Positions 48,231-59,793 of a stretch of DNA of 64,000 nucleotides are shown here, piece after piece. Origin of the DNA: Rhodamnia argentea. Lineage: Eukaryota; Streptophyta; Magnoliopsida; Myrtales; Myrtaceae. Below the pieces are notes generated by a model, which was not told the DNA's origin, ran no database searches, and worked only from the letters and a program-made list of their open reading frames with translations. The stretch spans positions 31,874,934 through 31,938,933 of the forward strand of contig NC_063151.1 in NCBI RefSeq assembly GCF_020921035.1, in the 5' to 3' direction. The position numbers and the translations under genes were made by a program. Numbering within the stretch: position 1 is the first letter of the stretch; each line of letters starts with the position of its first letter.

Positions 48231-50239
48231 GGGTACTTTTTCCCCATGCGTAGGAATTAGAAATTTGCTAAGATCAAAGATATTAAGTCTTCAAATAACC
48301 CTCCAAAATTATTTATTTGGAAAATGTCAGCTAATAATTTTGGATGAAAAATCAAATATGCATGTACGCACGATCATGGAATATAACTTTCATCGTGTAA
48401 TACAACTTTTTGAGCATTTAATTTCTCTTTCTATAACTTATATGCACGAATTTCTTCCATTAACTTGTTCATTTCATCATCTTCAAAATTCGGCCCATGC
48501 AAGTTAAATGAAAAAACTTCCTTCTCGTCAACTTGAATAATCATTCCAATTTCACGGTTAATAGTTTCAGATGCAGAATATATGCAATCATGGAATATAG
48601 CTTTTAAACATGCAAACAATTTGTTTTTTCTTATAACTCAGATGCTGGAAATTGTTCTCTCAACCTAAAAGTTCAGCCTATGGACATCTCGAAATAGAAT
48701 CGATACACTCGGTCATTAACTACCGGGTAAAACTTGCACGCGAGCATGTTAGTGTACACATTTCGGGGATGATATGATGGAACTTTTCGCATTAATTATG
48801 TGTAGCATTATTCTTTACGAAATCATTGGCTTTTGAATGTGGGAATTTTTTTTATCAATTTAAGGTAGCCTATGATGATGCTTTCTGATTCATTTATTTA
48901 ATTTTTGGTTTCAATGTCATTGCTCACAATCTTGATAAGCTAGGCATTCTACATACAGTAAACTTTTTGGAGACACAAGGGCCAGAGGCTTTTGGAATTT
49001 TGTCCTCACCCCAAATCAAATCGTTCAGGAAAGAGGAATGTACTTGGACACTAACTCTCGGACAAATTCATTTGGTGCGAAATGCGGGGACTAGACAGCG
49101 CCGAATGAAAAGAATAATAACGCGACAAGACATAAAGATTCATACATATCTTATCGTTTTGTGTCCCTCCCATCAAAATGAAACATAGCACTATAAATAA
49201 AAAGCTCGCCCAAAGTTCAGCCCGGGGAACTTGATCAGGATGTAGATATTTTAATTAGCCCGATGACATTTCGAAATATCTTTCGAAAAGAGGAATCGAG
49301 TCATTTCGATAGTCGGTAAAGAAAATGGCTTACGTGGCAATCGAGAATTGCTTATTTCGCGTTGTTGTGTTCCTTCGATGAAAGGTTAAAACCTAATTAA
49401 ATTTTGATTTCAAGGTTTAGAAATTATTTAGATCAATATGAAGATTTAAAACAAGGCTACACCATGATGCATAAATTAAAAGATTTGGAACTCGATGTTA
49501 TTGGTAGTGGTGAGCATGGTTCCGGCGTAGAACCTGGAGCCCGAAGAACCGGATCGGTGGGAGATGATCAATTCTAGGTTTTACGGTATGCGGGGTAGAT
49601 TCCAGATTTTAAAAATTGGGGAACATGTTCTGAGAGGTAAGTCCCGGGTACTAAGTAGGCAGAACCTAGAACCTGAAGCTTGGGACCTGAAGCAAGTTTT
49701 TATTATTTTCTTGATATATGTCTTTGCGTCATCCTACGATATTTCATGGTATCCGATTATAAGTGTGCAATATGGAACCACTTTATCATTAAGACTTTTA
49801 TTTTGTTAATATATCATATTTTTTGAGTGTCTAAATATGAGTTGTGACCAGTGAATTGTAACAGCAAGTTATGGTCATTAAATGTGATAATTCACTGCAA
49901 TCGTTTAATTAAAAATACATGTGGAACTTGGAACCGACCTTGGAACCTGTGATAGGGTAGATTTTAGGTTTCAAAGTCTATAACATAGGTTTCAAGTTTC
50001 AAAAAATGATGAACTTGAAATCGCTTATTACTAATTATTAGATATACACATGTTGGAGTGGTGATATGCTTATTTGTATTTATTGCCCACACGGAGAGAA
50101 TAGCTAAGAACGGCCCCATCCATTCAAGGTAATTCCTTTCTCTCCACGATTCCATCATTGTCAATGAAAAAGTTGATTAAATGCTTGCTTGACCCATCAA
50201 TATTATTCTCTCTAGCACATTAAATGGGTAGGAAATTAC
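48231..50239. other. Gene-poor spacer with a GGAACC-rich repeat
   Basis: No gene is recognised. Between about 49500 and 50030 the phrases 'ggaacctg', 'agaacctgg', 'ttctaggtttta' and 'gggtagatttta' recur many times in diverged form, which suggests an old internally repetitive element. The rest is AT-rich. Confidence 0.4.
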
Positions 50240-50244
50240 GTAAT

Positions 50245-51030
50245 TACTTTTTTTATATGTACACTTTCAGTCATAAAATTATCATAAAAGTGTAATTAAG
50301 TTATAAAATTTACGAAAAGTGCAATAAAGTTTTAAAAATTATCAAATTGGTTCAATTGAGTCTGTTCCGTTTATTCCGTCCAACTTGACTAATAGAAAAT
50401 AATGACGTGGCTTTTTAAAATACTTTCTCTTTCATATGTTGCAATGAAGTGGCTAAATCATGAAAGATTGGGCTAAAACGACATCGTTTTGATTTAAATA
50501 TAATTTTTAATACTAACTTTTTTAAATTTAATTAAAAAATAAACTAACTTATTTATATAAAAAAAGAGAGTCGCCGCTACCCAACCATCGCTGGGAAGGC
50601 CCGACAAAGGTGGAGGACGACCGATGAGGGTCGTTGGGCCCCTCCGGGTGAGGCCCTGTAGGCCCTCTCTTGCGGTTTAGCTTATTTTGGTTTAAAAATA
50701 AGCCCTTATTGCCTGGTTTCTCTTTTCTCTTTTTAAATTTATTTTTATAATTTAGCTTAATTTAATTGTAATTCATATTGAAAATCAAATTTAGATCAAA
50801 ACGACGTCATGCTAGCTGCATCATTGCCACGTAGAATGAAAAATAATAAAAAAATCACGTCATTTTTTTCATTAGTCAAATTGGATGAAGTTAACAAAAG
50901 AACTCAATTGAACTAATTTGACAAGATTATGACTTGATTGCACTTTTTACAATTTTTAGGACTCAATTATAACATCGTAACAAGTTTTAAGACTTTCAGT
51001 GAATTTATGGTGCATTTTGTAACATCTAAA
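50245..51030. mobile_element. Fold-back element with GC-rich core
   Basis: The left arm (CACTTTCAGTCATAAAATTA, then AAAAGTGCAATAAAG) pairs with the reverse complement of the right end (CACTGAAAGTCTTAAAAC, then AAAAAGTGCAATC). Inner mirrored phrases concern 'gactaat' and 'aatgacgtgg'. The centre (about 50570-50680) is sharply GC-rich against an AT-rich background. It is non-coding. The element type is unproven because no target duplication was established. Confidence 0.5.
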
Positions 51031-53540
51031 TTTCTCTGTTTTTTTCTTTTGTTTTATGGAATAGAAAAAGAATGGAAATCTATTTGTGTATGTCAGTAAT
51101 TTTTTTTATTCCCTAAAATAGATCAATGTCTAGTGAATAAATTTGGAATAGAAACAAGAAGTCAAAAAATATATATATATATACTTTTTTGTTCCCCCGG
51201 CCCGACCCGGTGCTTAACTCGGATATACTTAAGTCGTTGACCAAGTCGAGCTAGGCCAATTTCGGTTTTTTTTTCTTTGGTGGAAGACCATTTATATTTT
51301 TGGCTTCCTTAGTATACTTGTCATCGAAATAATATCAAGATAGAAATCAAATCAATATGATTTCTTTTTAATTTCTATTTTAAGATTTTTCTTTCAGCAC
51401 CTCAGACACATTTTGCAGAAAATGCACCAAAAAATTTGTATGTAACATGAAAGAATTGACAACAACAAAAGAACAATTAAATTCATATTCGAATGCTTTG
51501 TGTCTATATATATGAATTATATTAACACTTGAATTTTATTAAGTCCTATTCTTTTTCGTGTAGTGAGAGTTGACAAGGAGGGTGAAGTTATATATTATCA
51601 ATTTTTTGATTGAATTTTTAAATATTATCTTTTGGTTAATTATAATGCTTTTGTAGAATTCTTGGGAATGCATGTGAGAAGCGAAGGGGAAAAAACCCAA
51701 AACCCAACCCGACCCACCCAGAATCGAAAACCCTAAAAATTTCAAATCGGATAGGGTAAGAAGGGGTAGGACCGGATAGGGTGTTTTTGAAACTCCTACT
51801 AACTATTACATTGGATTTTTTTTTTTTAGACACTCTTAGAATATCTTAATAAATTAAGTTCTTACAAAAGTCCACTTTTATCCAAAGATGAATTGTTAAG
51901 TTTCCACTGGCATTTTTATAATTAAATGAAATAAATCGAGAATAGAAATTTGTAGGGTCATAGCAAACACATTTCAATTCTTTTTCTATTTCAAGAATAT
52001 AAATTTTGTGCGATTACCAAACGCGTTTTTCCCTTCAAAAACTCGACCATGGAATAAAAATAGGAAAAAAAATATTTCAGAAATGTTAGCAAACGAATTG
52101 TCCTGTTCTTTTCATTTCGAACTATTGTGTCTTTTTTCTTTTCTATTTTCTGTGGTCATTTTACACGATCTGACGATCGAAAAGTCCGGAGCAATCTCGA
52201 AGTGAGTGCTGCAGATTCCGCATTCGAATGTTGCGAACGACGATATCTTTTGCTGCTTGCACGTGCGGGCTCACACGGTTTTCACTCCTTGTATATTGCA
52301 TTTGGTGGAGTTGTTCCATCTCTTCTACTGTCTTCTGATCCCTAATGTCTCACCAAGAATTTTCGTCTTATTAAAGTTCAAACTTGAATAGATCATAACT
52401 TGCTGATAAAGGAAGGAAAAAAAAAAAAACAGTTGGACAAACATTTTCCCATAAAAACGACTTTCGCTTTCTCATTTTCCTTTCCATTCCTTCTGCAAGT
52501 CGTCCTAGATGTTACACCGAATTTTCCGAAATTTCGCAATCGATATGGAGGACGGATTAATTACGGGATGCCGTCTCGGGACAATATTTTTGAAATATTT
52601 TTCGGTTTCGTAGATGGGTTATAAAGTGGAATTTTAAAGTCACCCACAATTTAAAAAGAGGAGTTAAAAAAAGAAAGCGAAAAAGAAAAGGAAAGAAAAA
52701 GTGTTGAGAATGCATTCTTGCTTTAGTGGGGGAGCGAGCGGCTTCGGTTTTCAGCGAATGGAGAATCTTTGTACGCGCACACGCACGCTTCATTTGTCTC
52801 CTTTCGTTGGTTTCTTTCCTATGCGCAAACTCCATTACATATAAAAAATAAAAATAAATGCACAAAACTTCAGTACAAATAAAATTTAAAATAAAATAAA
52901 AGAAAATTTAGTCTTTATTTAAACTTTCCTCACGACTCTCCGCCTTCATTTATCCGTCGCCTTTTATTGACTATAAGATTAGGACAAGAGCAACCACCTC
53001 TCTTTATTTAGTACCCCCATGGCTTAAATAACGAGCTTAGTGCCGAAAATTATGGCGCGACATTCCCGTGGTTTTACCGCTTAAATCAAGTGATGCCTTA
53101 AATTTTGTCTAACTTTAGTCCCTAAAAATAAAAATAAAAAAATGGGCTAAGTTACAGGGATTGATTCCGAGAAGGATCTACATAAATTTTGCCCTAGATA
53201 GTTAAAATCTCTTTGAATTTTGTTCTTGAATTCATTCGAGAGACGTTAGCAAAACTCAGATAGTCCTTCGCGTATATTTGTTTTTGAATGGATAAAATCA
53301 ATCATTTGTCCTTGAGGATATGGTTTTAATCATCCGATACTTACTAATTGGTGCAATGGAGATGCATTTCCTAAAGACATTATACGGATTGGATTAAAGG
53401 GGCGTGCTGCAGTCTTAAAATTAAGATTCATTTGTCGTCGCAAGTAATTGGATGTACGGTTTAGGCCTACACGACGTGATCGATCAATAAAAATATACTA
53501 ACACGCCACCTTTGTCATATATTTGTACACTTCACGCTAG
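51031..53540. other. AT-rich spacer
   Basis: No gene is seen. Short open frames near 51539-51833 and 52400-52865 lack recognisable features. Poly-A and poly-T runs are frequent. Confidence 0.4.
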
Positions 53541-53710
53541 ATGGGTGGATGGTACTACTTCTTCCAAAGCCTCATTTTACGAGAAATTTCTTCCTTTTGG
53601 GCAAGCTCATTGATATCGTAAATCACAAAGCAAAGCACTCGATCACATTTTCAGCACCCCCACAAAGGCCAAAACGTGGGGCCCGAGAGGTCCTGCCTGT
53701 CACGTCACGC

Positions 53711-53716
53711 CACGTG
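53711..53716. promoter_or_regulatory. G-box upstream of the SKP2-like gene
   Basis: CACGTG lies in the stretch TCACGTCACGCCACGTGG, next to a second ACGT core, about 50 bases before the CT-rich leader that starts near 53760. Clustered ACGT cores are bZIP/bHLH sites. Use in this gene is inferred. Confidence 0.45.
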
Positions 53717-54669
53717 GATCCATACGCGTCGCTAGCTCCCCCTTCCCTTCCTGTACGTCCCCTCTTCTCTCTATCTCTCTCTCTCTCTTCTTTTATGTTT
53801 TGGTTTTCAATTTTTGACTTTCTCGGATTTTGCTCGTCTTTAACAAGCGCCAAGCCAATTTCTCTTCTTCTTCGCCTGTTTATGTTGACGGAGGAGGAGG
53901 AGGAGGAGACGAAGAAGACCCTCAAAACTTCCAAGACCAAGCAAAGAACCCGTCTCCACCCTCAAAAGTTGCAGGTGGGTATTCCCGATCACGACCCGTC
54001 ATTTCTTCTTTCCATCGGTCCTGTTGCTTCTTCTTCTTCTTCTTTGTTGGGTATTTCTTTCCTTGATCATTTTCCCTCATGATTTTCCTCTTCGTCTTGA
54101 TGATGTATTGGGCTGCTAATCTCTCCTTTTTCCTTTTCCTTTTCGTTTTTTCTGAATCGATGACGGGTGGAGGGAGTATTTTGTCGTTTTGTGTCTGCTA
54201 ATTTAGCTGAAGTTGTTTCTTTGTGACGGCCTCGTGGTTGTCCAGTTCTCCCCCCCCTTTTTTTTTGTCTGGATCATTTTCGCAGTTAAGTGATGGAACT
54301 GATGGATTTCTCGTAGCCCAGTTTCTCACAGTGCCGACTCTGTTTCAAAGAATGAACCTTGGAGAATTTTGTTTCCTGTGTGAGCTTTTTCCTTCTAATT
54401 TGATCATGTACACCAGTCGATACGTACCTTGATTGAGTAACGTGCGTGTACGGTTTCGTCATATGACTGTGAACTCCTTCTGTGCTGTGTTTACGACACC
54501 CTATGATCTTGTTTATAGGTTATGACACGCTTCGGTCGTGTTGATCTTGTACTCTGACTACTCTCTGTCGTTTTACAACTTGCATTCGACGAAAACATTC
54601 TCCTGTGCTCACTTCTATGGGAGTTGCTAATCGAGAAATTTGTCGCAGGTTGTGCCTAGTGCGAGTGAA

Positions 54670-57632
54670 ATGGTGGTTGGGAATAAATTGAAGGCTGAGG
54701 ACTTGAACTTATGCTTTGAAAAGCTGATGATGGTTGGGGGTGGTAGCGATGGGAAGGCGAAGATGGAATGTGGAGTCATCACCGAGTGGAAGGACATACC
54801 TATGGAGTTGTTGCTACGGATCATGTCTCTGGTCGATGATCGCATGATAATTGTCGCTTCTGGGGTTTGCAGCGGATGGAGGGACGCGATTGGCCTCGGC
54901 CTCACGCATTTATCTCTGGTGTGGTATGCAATTCCCACTGTATTCTTCTACATGATTGGGACATATATATTTGTCGTTGCTTATCTAGGACTATGAGCAC
55001 TAGAGTTTGATCTGTGACTCTAATTGATGAGGAAAGGGTTAATCTTGATATCTCTTTTCGATCTGTTGGTCACTTCAGCAGGTGGCTATGGCATAGTGAT
55101 AAGTCTAAGTTCACATTCTACTTCTAGTATTCTATATGTGTATCCACTACTTAGAACTATACATGAACAGGTTCATGACAATTTTGTATTTTCTGGAGTC
55201 AAGTGCCTTCTGTTACATGCAAAACAGTCGAGCAAGCTATACTTGTCTTTTTTGTGTATCCGGCATTCAATCTGTTTTGTTACTTAGTTGGTGCCAACCC
55301 AAACTATTGGCAGAAGGAGTTTGTAAATTGAATGATTTCTTCTCCCAGTGTAGAAATTTTGTGAGAATGCGTGTTGTTAGCGCGTTTCCAGATACTATCG
55401 AGCAGATTTGGGCCTAGCAGCTGTTCTTCCTTCAGTAATGACATTCAATCTTTCTCAAACTGAGGGTTGGTTATTTTAATATGTGTGAGGGCACCAATCT
55501 GAAAAAAGATAAAGAAAGGAAGTGACGTGTTTTTTGTGCTTCACCGCTGGATTTCTATTTCCGGTGCACTTTGTACGATGAACTTGACATTAGCTTAAAA
55601 CTTGTGAATGTGGCTCCTGATGTGCCACATCTGATCGCACACAGTCTTTTCATTTCGTATGTGAATCACTGTATGATATTGGAAATATCTTGGAGGGCAT
55701 CAGCCAAGAGAATTCTGCATCACTTGTATCTTAATGAAGTGTTCTTTGATGATGTGTTTCTTGGTGATGTTTCTGTATGATGTGTTTCTCTGTGATGTGG
55801 CTTTCATGTTATATTTTAGGTTAAAGAAGAACATGAACAACTTGGTCCTATCTCTTGCCCCCAAGTTTACGAAGCTGCAGACATTGGTGCTGCGTCAAGA
55901 CAAACCACAACTCCAGGACAATGCTGTTGAGGCCATCTCAACTTACTGTCATGAGCTCCTGGACCTGGACCTTAGCAAAAGCTTCAAACTTACTGACCAC
56001 TCCCTATATGCCCTAGCCCATGGATGTCCTAATCTTAGTAAGCTCAACATTAGTGGGTGTTCAGCATTCAGTGATGAAGCTCTTGAATACCTGACTAATC
56101 TATGTAAGCAATTGAAGATTTTGAATCTCTGTGGATGTGTTAAGGCAGCATCAGACCGTGCGTTGCAGGTTTAATCAGCTTGTTTCCCTTGTCTCATGTC
56201 ATTTCTATATGTTTGCATCAGGCAATGTGTGATAGTTATATTTCCCCACAGGCTATAGGGCGCAACTGCAATCAACTGCAATCTCTAAGTCTGGGATGGT
56301 GTGAAAATGTGGGTGATGTTGGGGTCATGAGCTTGGCATTTGGATGTCCTGATCTCAGAGTTCTCGACTTGTGTGGTTGTGTCCGTATAACAGGTACTCT
56401 AAGATATGATGGCTGTAATGAAGTTATTTTTATTCCATGGGATACAAACTGATCTCAACTAATTGTTCGCCGCCGTGTTAAGAATAGAGTAAAATGGAAT
56501 GTGGATGTGATTGTTTCTGCATGTTGAACTTTGCTTGTCTTGTGTGTTCAGTTTCACTTTATTGATTTTCCATTGAGAAAGTTACAGTTGCCTACATCCA
56601 TGAACATTGTCTAGTGATTTGGCTGTGATAAATCACCTCAGGTGTTCAAATAGATGAGCAGATGTTTAGTCAGCTGGGTTAAGAATTTGAGATTCTCGAT
56701 TGCCTGTGTTACCTGAAGTTGTCCGGCAAGCCTTTTTCCTTGCTGGGACTCTACTCGTCTAGCTTTCCTTTTCTTGTTTCCCTATGAGGGTTATTTGTAA
56801 TTCAATTTGCAGGTATTTTCTGTTGAATAGTTGCTCGAGTAAGTCTTGAACGAGCGTGAGATTTTTGTGTTTCCATCCCATTTGGGCGATTTTCTACATA
56901 GTGCTACTGTCTCAATGAGGTCTCAGTAAAGGAGCGTATTGATCACAGGCAAAGTAAAGAACTGGTCATCTTCTGGTCACTGTGATCGAACATTAGCTGA
57001 GGAATCATAGTGGAACGTGGACAGTCTTAGGTGTAGATTAATTTAGCTTCTGCTCTGATCATCTAATTGCACTCCAAACTGTAGCAATATGATAGCGCTT
57101 TGCCTTGCCAGCTTGGTCTCTGGTTCTTGAGTTGTCATGATAAAAGATCATTGCAAAACTGATCGAAACGACCTCTGCAAAACAAGCATGAGAGATTTGC
57201 TTAGTACTTGACCAGGCACCGTGTCCGATACTCTTGGTGACTTTTCGTACTTTTGTTGCAGATGACAGTGTGATTGCATTGGCAAATGGGTGTCCACACC
57301 TGACATCTCTCGGGCTGTACTACTGCCAGAACATCACAGACAGAGCGATGTACTCTTTGGCACAGAGTCTAGTGAAGAACAGGCCTTCCCTATGGGAGTC
57401 CAAGAAAGGCCGAAGTGACGACGAAGGGCTGAAGAGTCTAAACATCAGCCAGTGCACGGCTCTTACTCCTCCCGCCGTTCAGGCAGTATGTGACTCGTTC
57501 CCTGCGTTGCATACTTGCCCCGGGAGGCACTCTCTGATTATAAGTGGTTGCCTGAGCTTGACGTCTGTGCACTGTGCCTGTGCTTTCCAAGCTCACCGTG
57601 TGCCGAGCTCACTTCCGCATCTAGCTCATTGA
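54670..57632 (+). CDS. SKP2A: F-box/LRR protein, SKP2A/SKP2B type
   Basis: There are four coding exons: 54670-54923, 55820-56168, 56252-56393 and 57262-57632, giving 371 residues (family about 360). The F-box at about 40-80 (WKDIPMELLLRIMSLVDDR) would bind the SKP1/ASK adaptor. Leucine-rich repeats of the cysteine-containing type follow (LSKSFKLTDHSLYALAHGCP, LDLCGCVRITDDS, YYCQNITDRAMYSLAQ). The C-terminus HSLIISGCLSLTSVHCACAFQAH is family-typical. As part of an SCF ubiquitin ligase, the Arabidopsis proteins target cell-cycle factors such as E2FC and DPB, and SKP2A binds auxin. The leader has its own intron (53975-54648). An upstream ATG at 53882 is in frame across that intron and could add 38 residues. 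SKP2A and SKP2B cannot be told apart here. Confidence 0.94.
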
Positions 57633-57849
57633 TTCGATTCATGAGGTGAAGGTAGACGGAGATGTGCTTTTGATAAAAGCATAGGTTAGCCTCTTGTATA
57701 TGTGCGTCTTTTGAAACATCGACGAGTCGGAAGACGAGTGTATTTCCGTAATGTTATTTAGAGACTTGATGTTGTCTTAGTCTCGACGCTTTTTGAAGTG
57801 TGTATAACTTGGACTTCTTGGAATGACACTTTTGGTTGTGTCTCGTGTT
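57633..57849 (+). other. Probable 3' UTR of the SKP2-like gene
   Basis: These bases follow the stop codon and precede the first arm of the next repeat. No clear polyadenylation signal was assigned. Confidence 0.4.
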
Positions 57850-58660
57850 GTTTGGAAAATTTTCAAATAAGGGTTCAAAGTATCATCATTTTTTCAAATA
57901 AGAATTTAAAGTGGTAAGATGGTTTTATATATGGATTTGAAATGGCCATAACTGTTTCAAATAAGGGTTCCATCTTGCTAGCCGGTTGGGTAAACATTTC
58001 GATCGATCAAGGGCATTTTTGTCAAAATATAATTTTAATCTAATTTTTAATTTAATAAAAAACTAAACGTTAAGGAAAAAAAGAAATACGGGCAGGAGGG
58101 CTGCCCTCCTGCCTGTGGTCGCCTCCCCACCATAGGTGGGGTCGTCGATGTCTTGATGAGGACCTATTGGCCCTTGCTAGAAACAGCCTTGCGTCGCCCA
58201 GCAATGGTCGGCCGCGGGTGAGGAGAGGCCATCCCGTTGCCGGCCCTTGCTGGGGAGGTGAGGCCATCCCTCGCCAGCCTTGCTTGTGGTTGGGCCTTGT
58301 CTGTGGCTTGCGAGGGTGGCCCTCACCCAACTTTATTCAGGTAACGCTAGTAGCTAGCCATTGTCGAAGGCTCACCACAGGTAAAAAAAAATGACAAAAA
58401 AAAGTGAAAAATAAAAGAAAAAAGAAGAAAGCAAAAAATATAACCAAAAATAAAATACTAAAATTTTCCTAGGTCAAGCCTTTATTTGAGACTGATCTGG
58501 CCATTTTAGTTCGTTATTTAAAAGAATATCCACTTCAAACTCTCATATGAGACAATAAGAGCAACTCTTATTTGAAATGAAATCCACTTTAGACTTTTAT
58601 TGAGAAAATGAGAATACTTCGGGCGTTTATTTGGAATTTTTCCGTGTCTTTTATCTACTT
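57850..58660. mobile_element. Fold-back element with GC-rich core
   Basis: The left arm (GGAAAATTTTCAAATAAGGG, then TCAAAGTATCATCATTTT) pairs with the reverse complement of the right end (GGAAAAATTCCAAATAAACG, then CGAAGTATTCTCATTTT). The phrase 'tcaaataagagttt' recurs several times within each arm. The core at 58085-58330 is very GC-rich with many gaggcc/ggcctc-like words. The flanks share GTGTCT only, so the target duplication is doubtful. The 86-residue minus-strand frame in the core is a composition artefact. Confidence 0.55.
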
Positions 58661-59793
58661 CTATGTATTGCTACGACAATCTAGGACGCAGGTTTAGAAA
58701 CAAGAATCTGGTTTGTGCTGCTGCGGAAACGTCTCACGAACTCACCCAATGAACAAAATTTGCTACTTCGCTATTTCTTGCGGCCCTAGGACATCAAAGC
58801 GTGTAATCTCTCCTCCCCCCCCTACTGACCACCTAAAAGTTGAAGTTAGTATGTTTGAGCATGTCGATGAATCAAATTATTTTACACCGAGGCCATGATT
58901 TTGTGCCAGTTTGTTTATGAAGAATGAGTTAAAATTTCCATGCGTCTGATCCGCCGATGAGACTTGCAAATGCTTGGGTGATATAGAGAGGTCATGCGGA
59001 TACTAATATATGTAACTATTGCTCATGTCAGATTTACAATTGGTCATCCAAATTATAAGTTATGTTCTTGGCGTGAAATACACACTAATCGTCGGGATTT
59101 AATCACATCGGTGTGATGCTTGTGGGCACGCAAATAGGAAACGTGATGGATATTGTCCTCAATTGAGTGACGAAAACCGGCTTCCACATGAAGAATTCAG
59201 ACAAAAAGGTTGTCAACTTCGGAGATATTTGTCCTGGGACTAGACCTTTCTTTGTTGGGGGCCAGAAATTTGAGGTCTATTTTCGGCAGAATAGTGCATG
59301 AACTATAATTGCCAGGAGAGACCACTAGGACCGTCTCAGTCATATCGACTTTCAGGATACCAATGGATTTCGTTTGCGTGCAATCTTTGCGATCCAGGAT
59401 CCATAGCCTTGGTCAAAGGGCTAAAAGATCGTTTCCATTCCCCTCTCTCTCTCTCTTTTTTAACCTAAATCTCGATTGTGACGACGACCCGGGATACACG
59501 ATCCTGAAGAAGTCAATGAGGTGGTCTCTACAGCATGATATTAACAATCCATTTATGGGTTAATCCATCCTAATCAACTCACAACAGAGTAATTTATGTT
59601 GCCAACACTTAAATTAAAAGTACTCTCTACATTTCTAGAAGAGGCAATCATTACACAGAATCCACTGTCCAAAGAAAAGGTTAACCAAGGGCACAAATAC
59701 AGAGAGAGAGAGAGGGGGAGAGAGAGAGAGAGAGTATTACCTCAAAATTGCTAGCAGCATGTTAATATGCTGATAAATCAGATCCCACATGAT
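58661..59793. other. Spacer and 3' UTR of the RH29-like gene
   Basis: No gene is recognised. A GA microsatellite lies at 59701-59734, about 60 bases beyond the stop codon of the minus-strand helicase gene, so probably in its 3' UTR. Confidence 0.4.

Noticed and set aside
53549-53881. Upstream part of the 177-codon frame before the SKP2-like gene
   Set aside because: It has no ATG that would be favoured, covers promoter G-boxes and a CT tract, and continues past the leader splice donor; only the in-frame ATG at 53882 was kept as a possibility.
58070-58394. Pro/Gly/Arg-rich open frames in the GC-rich core near 58.2 kb
   Set aside because: Composition artefact of a fold-back element core.
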